A stretch of DNA of 64,000 nucleotides from Sulfuritalea sp. (GTDB lineage: Bacteria; Pseudomonadota; Gammaproteobacteria; Burkholderiales; Rhodocyclaceae), in assembly GCA_023229685.1 (NCBI GenBank), contig JALNYT010000005.1, positions 62,001 through 126,000 on the forward strand. Reading direction: 5' to 3'. The notes beneath the pieces were generated by a model. It made no database searches. It was given only the letters and a program-made list of their open reading frames with translations, and was not told the origin of the DNA. Position 1 is the stretch's first letter. The number at the start of each line of letters is the position of its first letter. The position numbers and the translations under genes are program-made. Shown here piece by piece: positions 9,892 to 17,783 of the stretch.

Positions 9892-10344
9892 ATAGGCACC
9901 GAAAACTACTGGCAGGCGTGGTTCGACGGCGCGGCGCTGCCCAATCCGGGGAAAATCGGAGTCGGCGTCATCCTCATCTCGCCCGACGGCCTGCGTTCCG
10001 CCAAATCCGCGCTGATCGGCGGCTCCGGCTGCAACAACGAGGCCGAGTTGCACGCGCTCGGCGCGGCGCTCTAAATGGCCTGTGACGCCGGTGCCAAACG
10101 TCTGCTGCTGCGTGGCGACAGCGATGTCGCGATCCGTTACGTACGGGGGCCGGACGGCACGCAGATTGCCCGCCTGCTGGTGCTGGTCGCCACGGCCCGC
10201 GAGTGGCTCGGGCGTTTCGAGGACGTGCAGCTGATCTGGGTTCCCCGTCATCGCAACGTCGAGGCCGATCGTCTGTCACGGCAGGCTCTGGGCTTGCCCG
10301 AGTTGCCGGTGCGCGCCGCAAAGGGCCGACGACGACGACGCTGA
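9892..10344 (+). pseudogene. RNase HI-like (reverse-transcriptase-like) gene with in-frame stop
   Basis: Conceptual translation in one frame gives a complete small RNase H fold: WFDGAALPNPGKIGVG (first Asp), NNEAELHALGAAL (Glu), LRGDSDVAIRYV (second Asp) and RHRNVEADRLS (last Asp). The four-carboxylate active site is therefore all present. The frame is interrupted by TAA at 10072-10074 exactly between GAAL and MACDAGAK, where homologues have an uninterrupted helix; one C-to-T change from CAA would produce it. No ATG, GTG or TTG start is visible before the first half; an ATA at 9892 sits where a start would be expected. It is either a recent pseudogene or carries sequence errors. An ATG directly after the stop could allow a truncated product lacking half of the active site. 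Confidence 0.7.
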
Positions 10345-10414
10345 TGTTGTGTGGGGCGGGTCTCGCGGTCAGTTTCCGCTATCATCGGCGGGCACCGTCT
10401 AAAGGAGTCACAGC

Positions 10415-10849
10415 GTGGGAATACTGACCAACATCGTCGCCGCAGAAGAAGATGAATTTGCCGCCATCGGCGAGTCGCTGCGGCCTGTTGACGAGTGGAG
10501 CGGCATCGAACGCCGGGGCATCGACACGGCCAAGATCGCCACCCTGCATTGCCTGCTGACCGGTGACGAATTTGAAGAGGCCCTCAGCGCCTACGAGCCC
10601 GTCTACTTTGCGGAAGAGGGGGCCGTGGTGCTGCGCGTTGCGGACGAGGTCATGGAACGCCTGGCCACCCTCGACGAGGACGCGCTTGATCTCGTCGCCG
10701 AGGAACTGGCGGCCACCGAAGAGTATGAGATCGAGCAGTGGGAGCCGGAGGACGTACAGGCCATGGTGATGGATCTGGCGGATCTGGCGCGGCTGGCCGA
10801 ATCCCAGGGCCAGACGCTCTTCGTCTGGATGCATCCGCTCCTCACCTGA
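10415..10849 (+). CDS. Hypothetical acidic 144-residue protein
   Basis: GTG start with a strong ribosome binding site AAAGGAG eight bases upstream. The protein is very acidic, with many Asp and Glu (AAEEDEFAAIGESLRPVDEW, EELAATEEYEIEQWEPEDV), and ends SQGQTLFVWMHPLLT. It is cytoplasmic by appearance: no signal and no membrane helix. The overall pattern resembles small proteins of the DUF1877 type, but I cannot confirm this. It stands between the broken RNase H gene and a GIY-YIG gene, with no clear operon logic. Confidence 0.6.
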   Translation: MGILTNIVAAEEDEFAAIGESLRPVDEWSGIERRGIDTAKIATLHCLLTGDEFEEALSAYEPVYFAEEGAVVLRVADEVMERLATLDEDALDLVAEELAATEEYEIEQWEPEDVQAMVMDLADLARLAESQGQTLFVWMHPLLT

Positions 10850-10877
10850 GGCTTTGGGCGGGGCTTGCGGCGAACCG

Positions 10878-11165
10878 ATGTCAGCGACCAAGACCTGGTT
10901 CGTCTACCTGATCGAATGTACCGACGGCAGCCTCTACACGGGGATCACGGTCGATCTGGCGGCGCGCTTCAAAGCCCATTTGCAGGGCAAGGGTGCGCGT
11001 TATATGCGGCTGCATGCTCCGCTGCGCATGCTGGCCGCGGAAGCGCATGCCGACCGCTCAGCGGCCTTGAAGGCCGAGTACCGCATCAAGCAGCTCACGG
11101 CGGCAGAAAAGCGCGCCTATGCCGCTCAAATGACCGTCAGCACCCTTCCTGCTCCCGCACCTTAG
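10878..11165 (+). CDS. GIY-YIG domain protein (UPF0213/YhbQ family)
   Basis: 95 residues. WFVYLIECTDGSLYTGITVDLAARFKAHLQGKGARY contains the GIY-YIG core (VYL and YTG strands, then the Arg-bearing helix). It is followed by the family's short C-terminal segment (ALKAEYRIKQLTAAEKRAY). Stand-alone proteins of this family are small single-domain endonuclease-like proteins of uncertain role in DNA repair. I use the ATG at 10878; a TTG at 10854 in the same frame lies close behind the previous stop and is less likely. Confidence 0.85.
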   Translation: MSATKTWFVYLIECTDGSLYTGITVDLAARFKAHLQGKGARYMRLHAPLRMLAAEAHADRSAALKAEYRIKQLTAAEKRAYAAQMTVSTLPAPAP

Positions 11166-11178
11166 TCCGCCTGCCCTC

Positions 11179-12000
11179 ATGATCGTTTTTTCCCACGCCA
11201 ACAGCTTCAGTGCCGCGACTTACGGCCAGCTTTTTGACGGCTGGCGCGCCGCCGGTCACGAGGTGGCGGCCGTCGCGCATTTCGGCCATGACGCCCGCTT
11301 CCCCGTCGACCGCCGCTGGCGCGGCATGACGCAGCAGCTCACGGCGCTGATCGACAGCTTGCCGCAGCCCCGTGTCTGGCTGGTCGGGCACTCGATGGGC
11401 GGCTATCTGAGTCTGCTCGCGGCCGGCCAGCGTCCCGAGCGCGTGCGCGGCATCGTATTGCTCGATTCGCCGCTCGTGTACGGCTGGAAATCCGGGCTGA
11501 TCGGCGCGGTCAAGGCGACCGGCCAGATGTGGCGGATGTCACCGGCCGCCGCGGCGGAAAGGCGCCGCGACCATTGGCCGAATCTCGCCGAGGCCCACCG
11601 CCATTTTGCGGCGAAGCCGATGTTCGCCCGCTGGCATCCGGATGTGCTCAACGACTACATCCGCTTCGGCACCGAGCAGGATCCGGCCGACGGCGCCGGA
11701 GCAGGTCGCCGCCTGAGCTTTCGTCCCGCGATCGAAGCGGAGATCTACTCGACCGTGCCTCACCGTCTGGTGGAGTATCTGCGGCTGCATCCGCCGGGCG
11801 GCCCGGTGGCCTTCATCGGCGGCCGCCGCTCGCGCGAGGTACGCCAGGTCGGGCTGGCCGCGACGCAGCGCTTGACGCAAGGACGCATCAGCTGGCTGGA
11901 AGGCTCGCATCTGTTTCCCTTCGAACGGCCGGAGGAAACCATGCGCGAGGTGCTCGACTGGATGCAGCGGCTGGATGCGCTGGTCATGGAGCGCGAGTAA
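11179..12000 (+). CDS. Alpha/beta hydrolase
   Basis: 273 residues. FSHANSFSAATYGQLF near the N-terminus provides the oxyanion-hole strand. VWLVGHSMGGYLSLLAA carries the nucleophile elbow G-H-S-M-G with Ser as catalytic residue; GIVLLDSPL follows on the next strand. A late His (WLEGSHLFPFE) is the probable catalytic base. It is a cytoplasmic serine hydrolase or esterase of unknown substrate. It follows the GIY-YIG gene by 13 bases and may be co-transcribed. Confidence 0.82.
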   Translation: MIVFSHANSFSAATYGQLFDGWRAAGHEVAAVAHFGHDARFPVDRRWRGMTQQLTALIDSLPQPRVWLVGHSMGGYLSLLAAGQRPERVRGIVLLDSPLVYGWKSGLIGAVKATGQMWRMSPAAAAERRRDHWPNLAEAHRHFAAKPMFARWHPDVLNDYIRFGTEQDPADGAGAGRRLSFRPAIEAEIYSTVPHRLVEYLRLHPPGGPVAFIGGRRSREVRQVGLAATQRLTQGRISWLEGSHLFPFERPEETMREVLDWMQRLDALVMERE

Positions 12001-12028
12001 CCAGTTCGGGCTGCACAGGAAGCAGAAA

Positions 12029-12052
12029 GGCGGCCGCCCATTGCTGGCCGCC
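12029..12052. terminator. Possible hairpin downstream of the hydrolase gene
   Basis: GGCGGCC and GGCCGCC arms enclose a 10-base loop, 29 bases after the hydrolase stop. There is no T-run on the plus strand, so its role as a terminator is doubtful. Confidence 0.3.
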
Positions 12053-12225
12053 GAATCCATAGGCCTCGCCCGACGACGGCAACGGCTATTCGTTTGTCCT
12101 ATGTGCGATAGCCCACGGAATGTCCCGGGTGGAATCGGATAGTCTGGCTCAGCAGGAAGCTCGGGGTCGACATCACTTCCGCTGAATCAGAGTGCGACCC
12201 CCATGATCGAACTGGAGGACAGAAA

Positions 12226-13170
12226 ATGCGCTATCTAACCGTTGTGTTGTGGCTGTTGTTTTGGTCGGCGACTTCGGCCATTGCTCAGGTGAGCATCAGC
12301 ATCGGGATCAATCTGCCGGTGTACCCGACCCTGGTTCAAGTACCGGGCTACCCGGTTTATTACGCGCCGCGACTGGACTCGAATTTCTTCTTTTACGATG
12401 GCATGTACTGGGTCTACGAGGGGGACAACTGGTACGCGAGCTCCTGGTACAACGGCCCCTGGGGGCTTGTCGGTCCCGAGTTTGTGCCGCTGTTCGTGCT
12501 GCGCATCCCGGTCCGCTACTACCGCAATCCTCCGATGTACTTCCGCGGCTGGCGTTCCGATGCACCGCCGCGCTGGGGAGATCACTGGGGCAATGAATGG
12601 CAGCAGCATCGCAGCGGATGGGACAGGTGGCAACGCAGTTCGGTCCCGGCGATCGCTCCGCTGCCCGTCTACCAGCGACAGTATTCGGGGGATCGATATC
12701 CCCGCGTGGAGCAGCAGCACGAGCTGAACAGCCGGAATTACCGTTACCAGCCGCGTGACGCCGTGGTGCGGCAACATTATCAGCAGCAGGTGGTACCAAA
12801 GGCCGCACCTGTCCAGCAGGCAGCGCCTCAGGAGAGAGCGCCGCGGCAGCAGGAGATCCAGCGTTCCAACCCGCCACCGTCGCCGCAGCAGGGCGGTCCA
12901 TTCGTCCCACGGACACAGCCGCAGAAGGGCGATGAAGGCGTCAAGAAATCAGCGCCGACCGCAGCGCCTTTCGGACAGAGGGACCCGGCAGTCGGTGAGC
13001 AGAGGCACCAGCCACAGGCAGTCCAGCGTGAGGCGCCGGCGCCAAAATCTAGCCAGGAAAGTGGTCAGCGCGGCAAGGGAGCGTCGCAGGATTCAAGGCA
13101 AGAGCAGGAGAAGGATCGCGAGAAAGACCGCGACAAGCGTGACGAGCGAGGTCCGGAGCGCAACAGGTAA
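12226..13170 (+). CDS. Secreted proline/glutamine/arginine-rich protein of unknown function
   Basis: 314 residues, preceded by GGAGGACAG. The first 20 residues form a Sec signal (MRYLTVVLWLLFWSATSAIA, cleavage before QVS). The mature N-terminal part is rich in Tyr, Trp and Pro (YYAPRLDSNFFFYDGMYWVY, DNWYASSWYNGPWGLVGPEF), a pattern common in small envelope-associated proteins of proteobacteria. From about residue 165 the chain becomes low complexity with many Gln, Pro, Arg and Lys, ending in alternating Glu/Lys/Arg/Asp. It is probably a disordered tail. I know no function. It is followed by a strong bidirectional terminator shared with nrdJ. Confidence 0.7.
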   Translation: MRYLTVVLWLLFWSATSAIAQVSISIGINLPVYPTLVQVPGYPVYYAPRLDSNFFFYDGMYWVYEGDNWYASSWYNGPWGLVGPEFVPLFVLRIPVRYYRNPPMYFRGWRSDAPPRWGDHWGNEWQQHRSGWDRWQRSSVPAIAPLPVYQRQYSGDRYPRVEQQHELNSRNYRYQPRDAVVRQHYQQQVVPKAAPVQQAAPQERAPRQQEIQRSNPPPSPQQGGPFVPRTQPQKGDEGVKKSAPTAAPFGQRDPAVGEQRHQPQAVQREAPAPKSSQESGQRGKGASQDSRQEQEKDREKDRDKRDERGPERNR

Positions 13171-13261
13171 TGCGGGCTGGCGATGCGTCGCCAGGATGGA
13201 TAGGCGAATCATCGAAGTACGTTCAATGTCGGGTGAAGATCAATACCGACTTTGCATAAAA

Positions 13262-13293
13262 AAAAGACCTCAGGATCACTCCTGAGGTCTTTT
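13262..13293. terminator. Bidirectional rho-independent terminator
   Basis: A perfect 14-bp stem (AAAAGACCTCAGGA / TCCTGAGGTCTTTT) with a 4-base loop, A-tailed on one side and T-tailed on the other. It can end both the plus-strand secreted-protein gene and the minus-strand nrdJ. Confidence 0.92.
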
Positions 13294-13318
13294 GTTGGAC
13301 TGATCCAGTCTGGACTGG

Positions 13319-16213
13319 TCAGCCGCAGCTTCCTACTGCACCACAAGCCGAACAGAAGTCGCAGCCATCCTTGCGGATCACCGTGTAGTTGCCGCATTCG
13401 GCGCACAGCGAGCCCTGCATCACCTTGACCCCGCCGCTCTTCTGCTCGGGGACTTCGAGGATGCCCATTTCGCGCGTCGGGTAGCCGTTCTCGTCGAGAA
13501 TGCGCAGCATGGCGTAGCGATGCATGATCAGGCGCGCGATGTAGGCGACCGTGGACGGCCAGTTCTGCTGCTTGTTGGAACCCGGCACGCGAGCCATGAA
13601 ATCGCCCAGCGGTTCAGCGTAATTCAGCAGCTTCCTCAGCTTCATGCCGATCCAGGCCGGGTCGAGTACGCGCATGTCGAGCGACAGCAGGCGCGTCAAG
13701 CCGTCCAGGGCGCGCGGATAGTGGCCGGAGAGCCACACCGAGTAGGGCCGCGTGACGCCGTCGGGCAGGGTTATTTCCTTGAGGCCCAGCACGAACTCTT
13801 CGCCGGAGGCCGGATTGACCACATCTACCGTCCATGACAGCGTGCCGTCGGTGCCGGTCTTGGGTTCGTCGCGGCTGAACATGCAGTCGATCACCGGAGT
13901 TGCTTCGGAGCCTTCCAGTGCGCCGAGCTTTTCGCAGCGGTAACGCACCACCTGTGCCAGCGCCGAGACCACGCCGGGGACCAGTTTGCGCTCGCCATTG
14001 GGTGGCAGGGGCAGTTCGAAGCTTTCATCGCCCTGCGTCTTGGCCAGGGCATCGAGCTTGAGTTTGAGCCAGGCTTTGTCGTTGGCGCGCATGTCCATCG
14101 ACAGCGTCTTGGCCACCGCGCCGATGCCGCGCGGCTGCTCGGCACCGTTGACCCAGACTTCAAACGGCACCTCGCGTCCGGAATCGTTGGCGATCTGGCC
14201 GACGAAGAGGGCGAACTCGCCCTGCGGCGCTTCGATCATGTAGGTCCATGCCGCATTGCCGTCGGTCATGCGCGGACGGCCCGGCCAGCGCAGGGAGGCG
14301 AGCACCGGAGCGGGTAGGGCGCCGATCGAAAGCCGGCGGTTGGCGTGATCGATGGTGACGTCCTGCGGCTGTTTCTGGGCGCTTTCCGCCGGCGTGGCGG
14401 TGACTGAGAGCACGCTGCCCAGCACCGAGTTGGGCCGGTAGGTGGCGAGCCCCTTGAGGCCGGATTTCCAGGCCACCATGTAGAGGTCTTCGAACTCCGA
14501 GTAAGGATAGTCGGCGGGAACGTTAACCGTCTTCGAGATCGAGGTGTCGATGTAGGGCGCCACGGCGGCGACCATCTGCTCGTGGGCCTGGGCCGAAATT
14601 TCCAGCGCGGTGATGAAGTACTCGGGCAGTTTGGAAACGTCGCCGCCCTGGTGCTTGTAGAGGCGCCAGGCGTAGTCCTCGACCGCGTATTCCTTGAAGG
14701 TGCCGTCGGCCATGCGCTTTTTGCGCGTGTAGACCCAGGAGAAGGGCGGCTCGATGCCGTTGCTGGCATTGTCGGCGAAGGCCAAACTGATGGTGCCGGT
14801 GGGCGCGATCGACAGCAAGTGCGAGTTGCGCAGGCCGTGCTTGCGGATGGCGTCCTTTACCTCCTGCGGCAGGCGCGAGGCGAAATTGCCGCCGGAGAGA
14901 TACATGTCGGCGTTGAACAGCGGGAAGGCGCCGCGCTCCTTGGCCAGTTCGACCGAATAGAGGTAGGAACGGTCGCGCATGTACTCGGAAATCTTGGTCG
15001 CCATGTCGCGCGCGGCATCGGTGTCGTAGCGCAGCTTGAGCATGATCAGCGCGTCGCCGAGGCCGGTGAAGCCGAGGCCGACGCGGCGCTTGTTCTGTGC
15101 TTCCTTGAGTTGCTGCTCCAGCGGCCAGTGAGTGGCGTCAAGCACGTTGTCGAGCATGCGCACCGAGGCGTCGATGGTTCTGCCGAAAGCGGCGAAATCG
15201 AAGCTGGCCTTCTTGGTGAAGGCGTCCTGGACGAACAGCGTCAGATTGATCGAGCCGAGGCAGCAGCAGCCGTAGGGCGGCAGCGGCTGTTCGGCGCAGG
15301 GGTTGGTGGCCTCGATGGTTTCGCAGTAATAGAGGTTGTTGTCCTTGTTCATGCGATCGAGGAACAGGATCCCCGGTTCGGCGTGATCGTATGTCGATCG
15401 CATGATCTGTTCCCACAGGTCGCGCGCGCGAATCTTGCGATAGACCCACTGGCTGTCGCCGCGCTGGTAGGCGCCGCCGGCCTTGATGTCCGCCGACGGA
15501 TTGGCGCGATGCGTCAGCTCGATTTCGCCGTCGGCCTCCACTGCCTGCATGAAGGCGTCGGTGACGCCGACCGAGATGTTGAAGTTGGTCAGATCACCGG
15601 CATCCTTGGCATGGATGAATTCTTCGATGTCCGGATGGTCGCAGCGCAGAACGCCCATTTGCGCGCCGCGGCGCGAACCGGCGGATTCGACCGTCTCGCA
15701 GGAGCGGTCGAAGACGCGCATATAGGAGACCGGGCCAGAGGCGCGCGACTGCGTGCCCTTGACATGCGCGCCGATCGGACGGATGGATGAAAAGTCGTAG
15801 CCGACGCCGCCGCCGCGGCGCATGGTCTCGGCCGCCTGCAGCAGTGCGGTGTAAATGCCGGGGCGGCCGTCGACGACCTCGGAGATCGAATCACCCACCG
15901 GCTGCACGAAGCAGTTGATCAGCGTGGCACACAGATCGGTGCCGGCAGCGGAGTTGATGCGACCGGCCGGAACGAAGCCGTTCTCCTGGGCTTCAAGGAA
16001 GCGCGCCTCCCAAAAACTGCGTTTGTCCTCGACTTCTATGGAGGCCAGCGCGCGGGCCACGCGGCTGCGCACGTCGCGCACGTCGCGTTCGGTGCCCTTC
16101 GCATACTTCTCAATCAGCACTTCGCCGGAAATTTCCTGCGGCAGAGGCAGACCCATCTGCCCCGTGTGCTCGTAGCTTGTTGATTCCTCAGTATTATTGT
16201 TTGTAGTGTTCAT
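13319..16213 (-). CDS. nrdJ: Adenosylcobalamin-dependent ribonucleotide reductase (class II)
   Basis: 964 residues, the long single-chain NrdJ form. The core shows TNPCAEQPLPPYGCCCLGSINL (catalytic Cys and Glu of the N-x-C-x-E motif), RRVGLGFTGLGDALIML and SIAPTGTISLAFADNASNGIEP. The C-terminus carries a metal-binding, redox-active cysteine set (CAECGNYTV, CDFCSACGAVGSCG). It reduces ribonucleotides to deoxyribonucleotides with or without oxygen using coenzyme B12, which suits an organism alternating between aerobic and denitrifying growth. About 300 residues lie between the catalytic barrel and the Cys tail (about 640-930), consisting of two repeated beta-rich modules (FALFVGQIANDSGREVPFEV and EEFVLGLKEITLPDGVTRPY), as in the large proteobacterial type. 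A candidate NrdR box lies upstream. Confidence 0.95.
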   Translation of the reverse strand: MNTTNNNTEESTSYEHTGQMGLPLPQEISGEVLIEKYAKGTERDVRDVRSRVARALASIEVEDKRSFWEARFLEAQENGFVPAGRINSAAGTDLCATLINCFVQPVGDSISEVVDGRPGIYTALLQAAETMRRGGGVGYDFSSIRPIGAHVKGTQSRASGPVSYMRVFDRSCETVESAGSRRGAQMGVLRCDHPDIEEFIHAKDAGDLTNFNISVGVTDAFMQAVEADGEIELTHRANPSADIKAGGAYQRGDSQWVYRKIRARDLWEQIMRSTYDHAEPGILFLDRMNKDNNLYYCETIEATNPCAEQPLPPYGCCCLGSINLTLFVQDAFTKKASFDFAAFGRTIDASVRMLDNVLDATHWPLEQQLKEAQNKRRVGLGFTGLGDALIMLKLRYDTDAARDMATKISEYMRDRSYLYSVELAKERGAFPLFNADMYLSGGNFASRLPQEVKDAIRKHGLRNSHLLSIAPTGTISLAFADNASNGIEPPFSWVYTRKKRMADGTFKEYAVEDYAWRLYKHQGGDVSKLPEYFITALEISAQAHEQMVAAVAPYIDTSISKTVNVPADYPYSEFEDLYMVAWKSGLKGLATYRPNSVLGSVLSVTATPAESAQKQPQDVTIDHANRRLSIGALPAPVLASLRWPGRPRMTDGNAAWTYMIEAPQGEFALFVGQIANDSGREVPFEVWVNGAEQPRGIGAVAKTLSMDMRANDKAWLKLKLDALAKTQGDESFELPLPPNGERKLVPGVVSALAQVVRYRCEKLGALEGSEATPVIDCMFSRDEPKTGTDGTLSWTVDVVNPASGEEFVLGLKEITLPDGVTRPYSVWLSGHYPRALDGLTRLLSLDMRVLDPAWIGMKLRKLLNYAEPLGDFMARVPGSNKQQNWPSTVAYIARLIMHRYAMLRILDENGYPTREMGILEVPEQKSGGVKVMQGSLCAECGNYTVIRKDGCDFCSACGAVGSCG

Positions 16214-16356
16214 GGTCTCTTCCGAAGAATAGGTCCGATTAAGGTTCTGTGGAGCGGGGAAGCATACCCCCGGCTTCTTAGCGTGAAAAGCGAAAAATTT
16301 TTACATCTAAAAAAACAATAAGTTAGATAAAACGCTAGTGCTGGTAGTCGACACCC

Positions 16357-16372
16357 GTACTAGATATAGTAT
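16357..16372 (-). promoter_or_regulatory. Candidate NrdR box upstream of nrdJ
   Basis: The core CTAGATATAGT (either strand near-palindromic) fits the central eleven positions of the NrdR consensus (CwAtATaTwGt), 144 bases before the nrdJ start. NrdR normally binds paired boxes; I could not find a convincing second box at helical spacing, so the call is moderate. Confidence 0.5.
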
Positions 16373-16539
16373 GTTTTCCCCGGCTGAAATGGGAAGAAAA
16401 ACAGCAGGATGGCGCTTCTTTTCAAGAGTTGGCTTGAGGGCGTGTTTTTGCGTTTCGGGGCCGCTTTTTGCTAGGGCGGTTCCCGTCTGTCTGTCAAGGG
16501 GGTTGACAGGCCTGATGCGACTGGAAAATACGGAAAGTG

Positions 16540-16577
16540 ACCGCTTTGCGCGCCGGGGATACCGCTTTGCGCGCCGG
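16540..16577. repeat. 17-bp tandem direct repeat
   Basis: ACCGCTTTGCGCGCCGG occurs at 16540-16556 and again at 16561-16577, a period of 21 bases (two helical turns), immediately downstream of the ackA stop. Spacing by two turns is suggestive of a binding site, but position at a 3' end argues for a neutral duplication. Confidence 0.6.
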
Positions 16578-16579
16578 CG

Positions 16580-17779
16580 TCAGGTGGTGAGTGCGGCGAC
16601 GTGCCGCGCGATTATCCATTCTTCGTTGGTGGGTATGACGCGGACCTCGATCCGGCTATCGGTCGCCGAAATTTTCGGTGCATCGGCGGCGTTGGCGGCG
16701 CTATCCAGGCTCAGCCCGAGCCAGCCGAGTTGGCCACAAACCTGTTCCCTGACCGGTGCGCCATGCTCGCCGATGCCGCCGGTGAATACCAGCGCATCGA
16801 GCCCGCCCAGCGCCGCCGTCAGCGAGCCGATTTCGCGCACGGCGCGGTAGCAGAACAGATCGACGGCCTCGCGCGCCTCGGGCGCCGCGGAATCGAGCAG
16901 CACGCGCATGTCCTGGCTGATGCCGGAGACACCGAGCAGGCCGGATTCCTTGTACAGCAGCCGGGTCAGGGCTTTGGCATCCATGTGCTGATAGTCCATT
17001 AGATACAGCAGCACGCCGGGATCGAGATTGCCGGTGCGGGTGCCCATCATCAGGCCATCGACGGCGGTGAAACCCATGGTCGAGGCCACGCTCCGGCGGT
17101 CCTTCATGGCGCACATCGAGGCGCCATTGCCCAGATGCGCGACGATGACGCGGCCTGCGGCGCAGGCCGGATCGAGATGGTGCGGCAGCACCTCCGCAAT
17201 GTATTCGTAGGAAAGGCCGTGAAACCCGTAGCGCCGCACGCCCTGCGCGGTGATCGCGCGGGGCAGGGCGAAGAGTTGCGCGACTTCCGGCTGGCTGCGG
17301 TGAAAAGCCGTGTCGAAACAGGCCACCTGCGGCGTGCCCGACAAGGCGGCGGTCATCGCATCGATGCCGGCAAGATTGTGCGGCTGGTGCAGGGGGGCCA
17401 GGGGAATGAAGCCGCGAAGTTCATCGACCATGGCGGCGTCGAGCACGATCGGCTGCGAGAACTTCTGCGCGCCATGCACCACCCGATGGCCGACGCCGCA
17501 GATGCTCCAGCCGCCCTCACGCTCCTGCAGCCAGTCGACCAGAAAGCTCAGCGCCGCCTTGTGCGGCGTCGTGGCCGGGCCGTCAAGGTCAAGGTCGAGG
17601 TCATCCAGCACGCGACCGCCTGCGTCCTTTGCCTTGAAGTGCGCAGGTTGACCGACGGCGCCTATGCCATCGATCAGGCCGACCAGTTCGGGCTGCTGCG
17701 GTAGGGTTGCCTTGCGCGCGAACAGCGCGAACTTGATCGAGGACGAGCCGGCATTGAGGGTGAGGATGGCATCGGCCAT
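16580..17779 (-). CDS. ackA: Acetate kinase
   Basis: 399 residues beginning MADAILTLNAGSSSIKFALF, the phosphate-loop N-terminus of acetate kinases. Other family blocks are VACFDTAFHRSQPEVA (catalytic Asp), RRYGFHGLSYEYIA, IVAHLGNGASMCAMKDRRSVASTMGFT and VFTGGIGEHGAPVRE. It converts acetyl phosphate plus ADP to acetate plus ATP. It begins four bases after the phosphotransacetylase gene. In this context it probably drains the acetyl phosphate made by Xsc upstream, giving ATP from sulfonate breakdown, besides general acetate overflow. Confidence 0.93.
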   Translation of the reverse strand: MADAILTLNAGSSSIKFALFARKATLPQQPELVGLIDGIGAVGQPAHFKAKDAGGRVLDDLDLDLDGPATTPHKAALSFLVDWLQEREGGWSICGVGHRVVHGAQKFSQPIVLDAAMVDELRGFIPLAPLHQPHNLAGIDAMTAALSGTPQVACFDTAFHRSQPEVAQLFALPRAITAQGVRRYGFHGLSYEYIAEVLPHHLDPACAAGRVIVAHLGNGASMCAMKDRRSVASTMGFTAVDGLMMGTRTGNLDPGVLLYLMDYQHMDAKALTRLLYKESGLLGVSGISQDMRVLLDSAAPEAREAVDLFCYRAVREIGSLTAALGGLDALVFTGGIGEHGAPVREQVCGQLGWLGLSLDSAANAADAPKISATDSRIEVRVIPTNEEWIIARHVAALTT

Positions 17780-17783
17780 GCAG

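Larger units (their letters stand above)
16214..16579. other. Intergenic region between ackA end and nrdJ start
   Basis: About 370 bases with lower G+C near the nrdJ side. It holds a candidate NrdR box (16357-16372) and a 17-bp direct repeat (16540-16577). I looked for a cobalamin riboswitch (B12 box) in front of nrdJ and saw none. The plus-strand open frame starting at 16338 has no recognisable product and overlaps ackA; not called. Confidence 0.55.

Noticed and set aside
14582..15790. 402-codon plus-strand open frame opposite nrdJ
   Set aside because: Antisense shadow; no start signal and no conserved motif, while nrdJ is intact on the other strand.
16214..16579. Cobalamin riboswitch before the B12-dependent nrdJ
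   Set aside because: No B12-box sequence or suitable pairing arms were found on the minus strand; only an NrdR-like box is visible.
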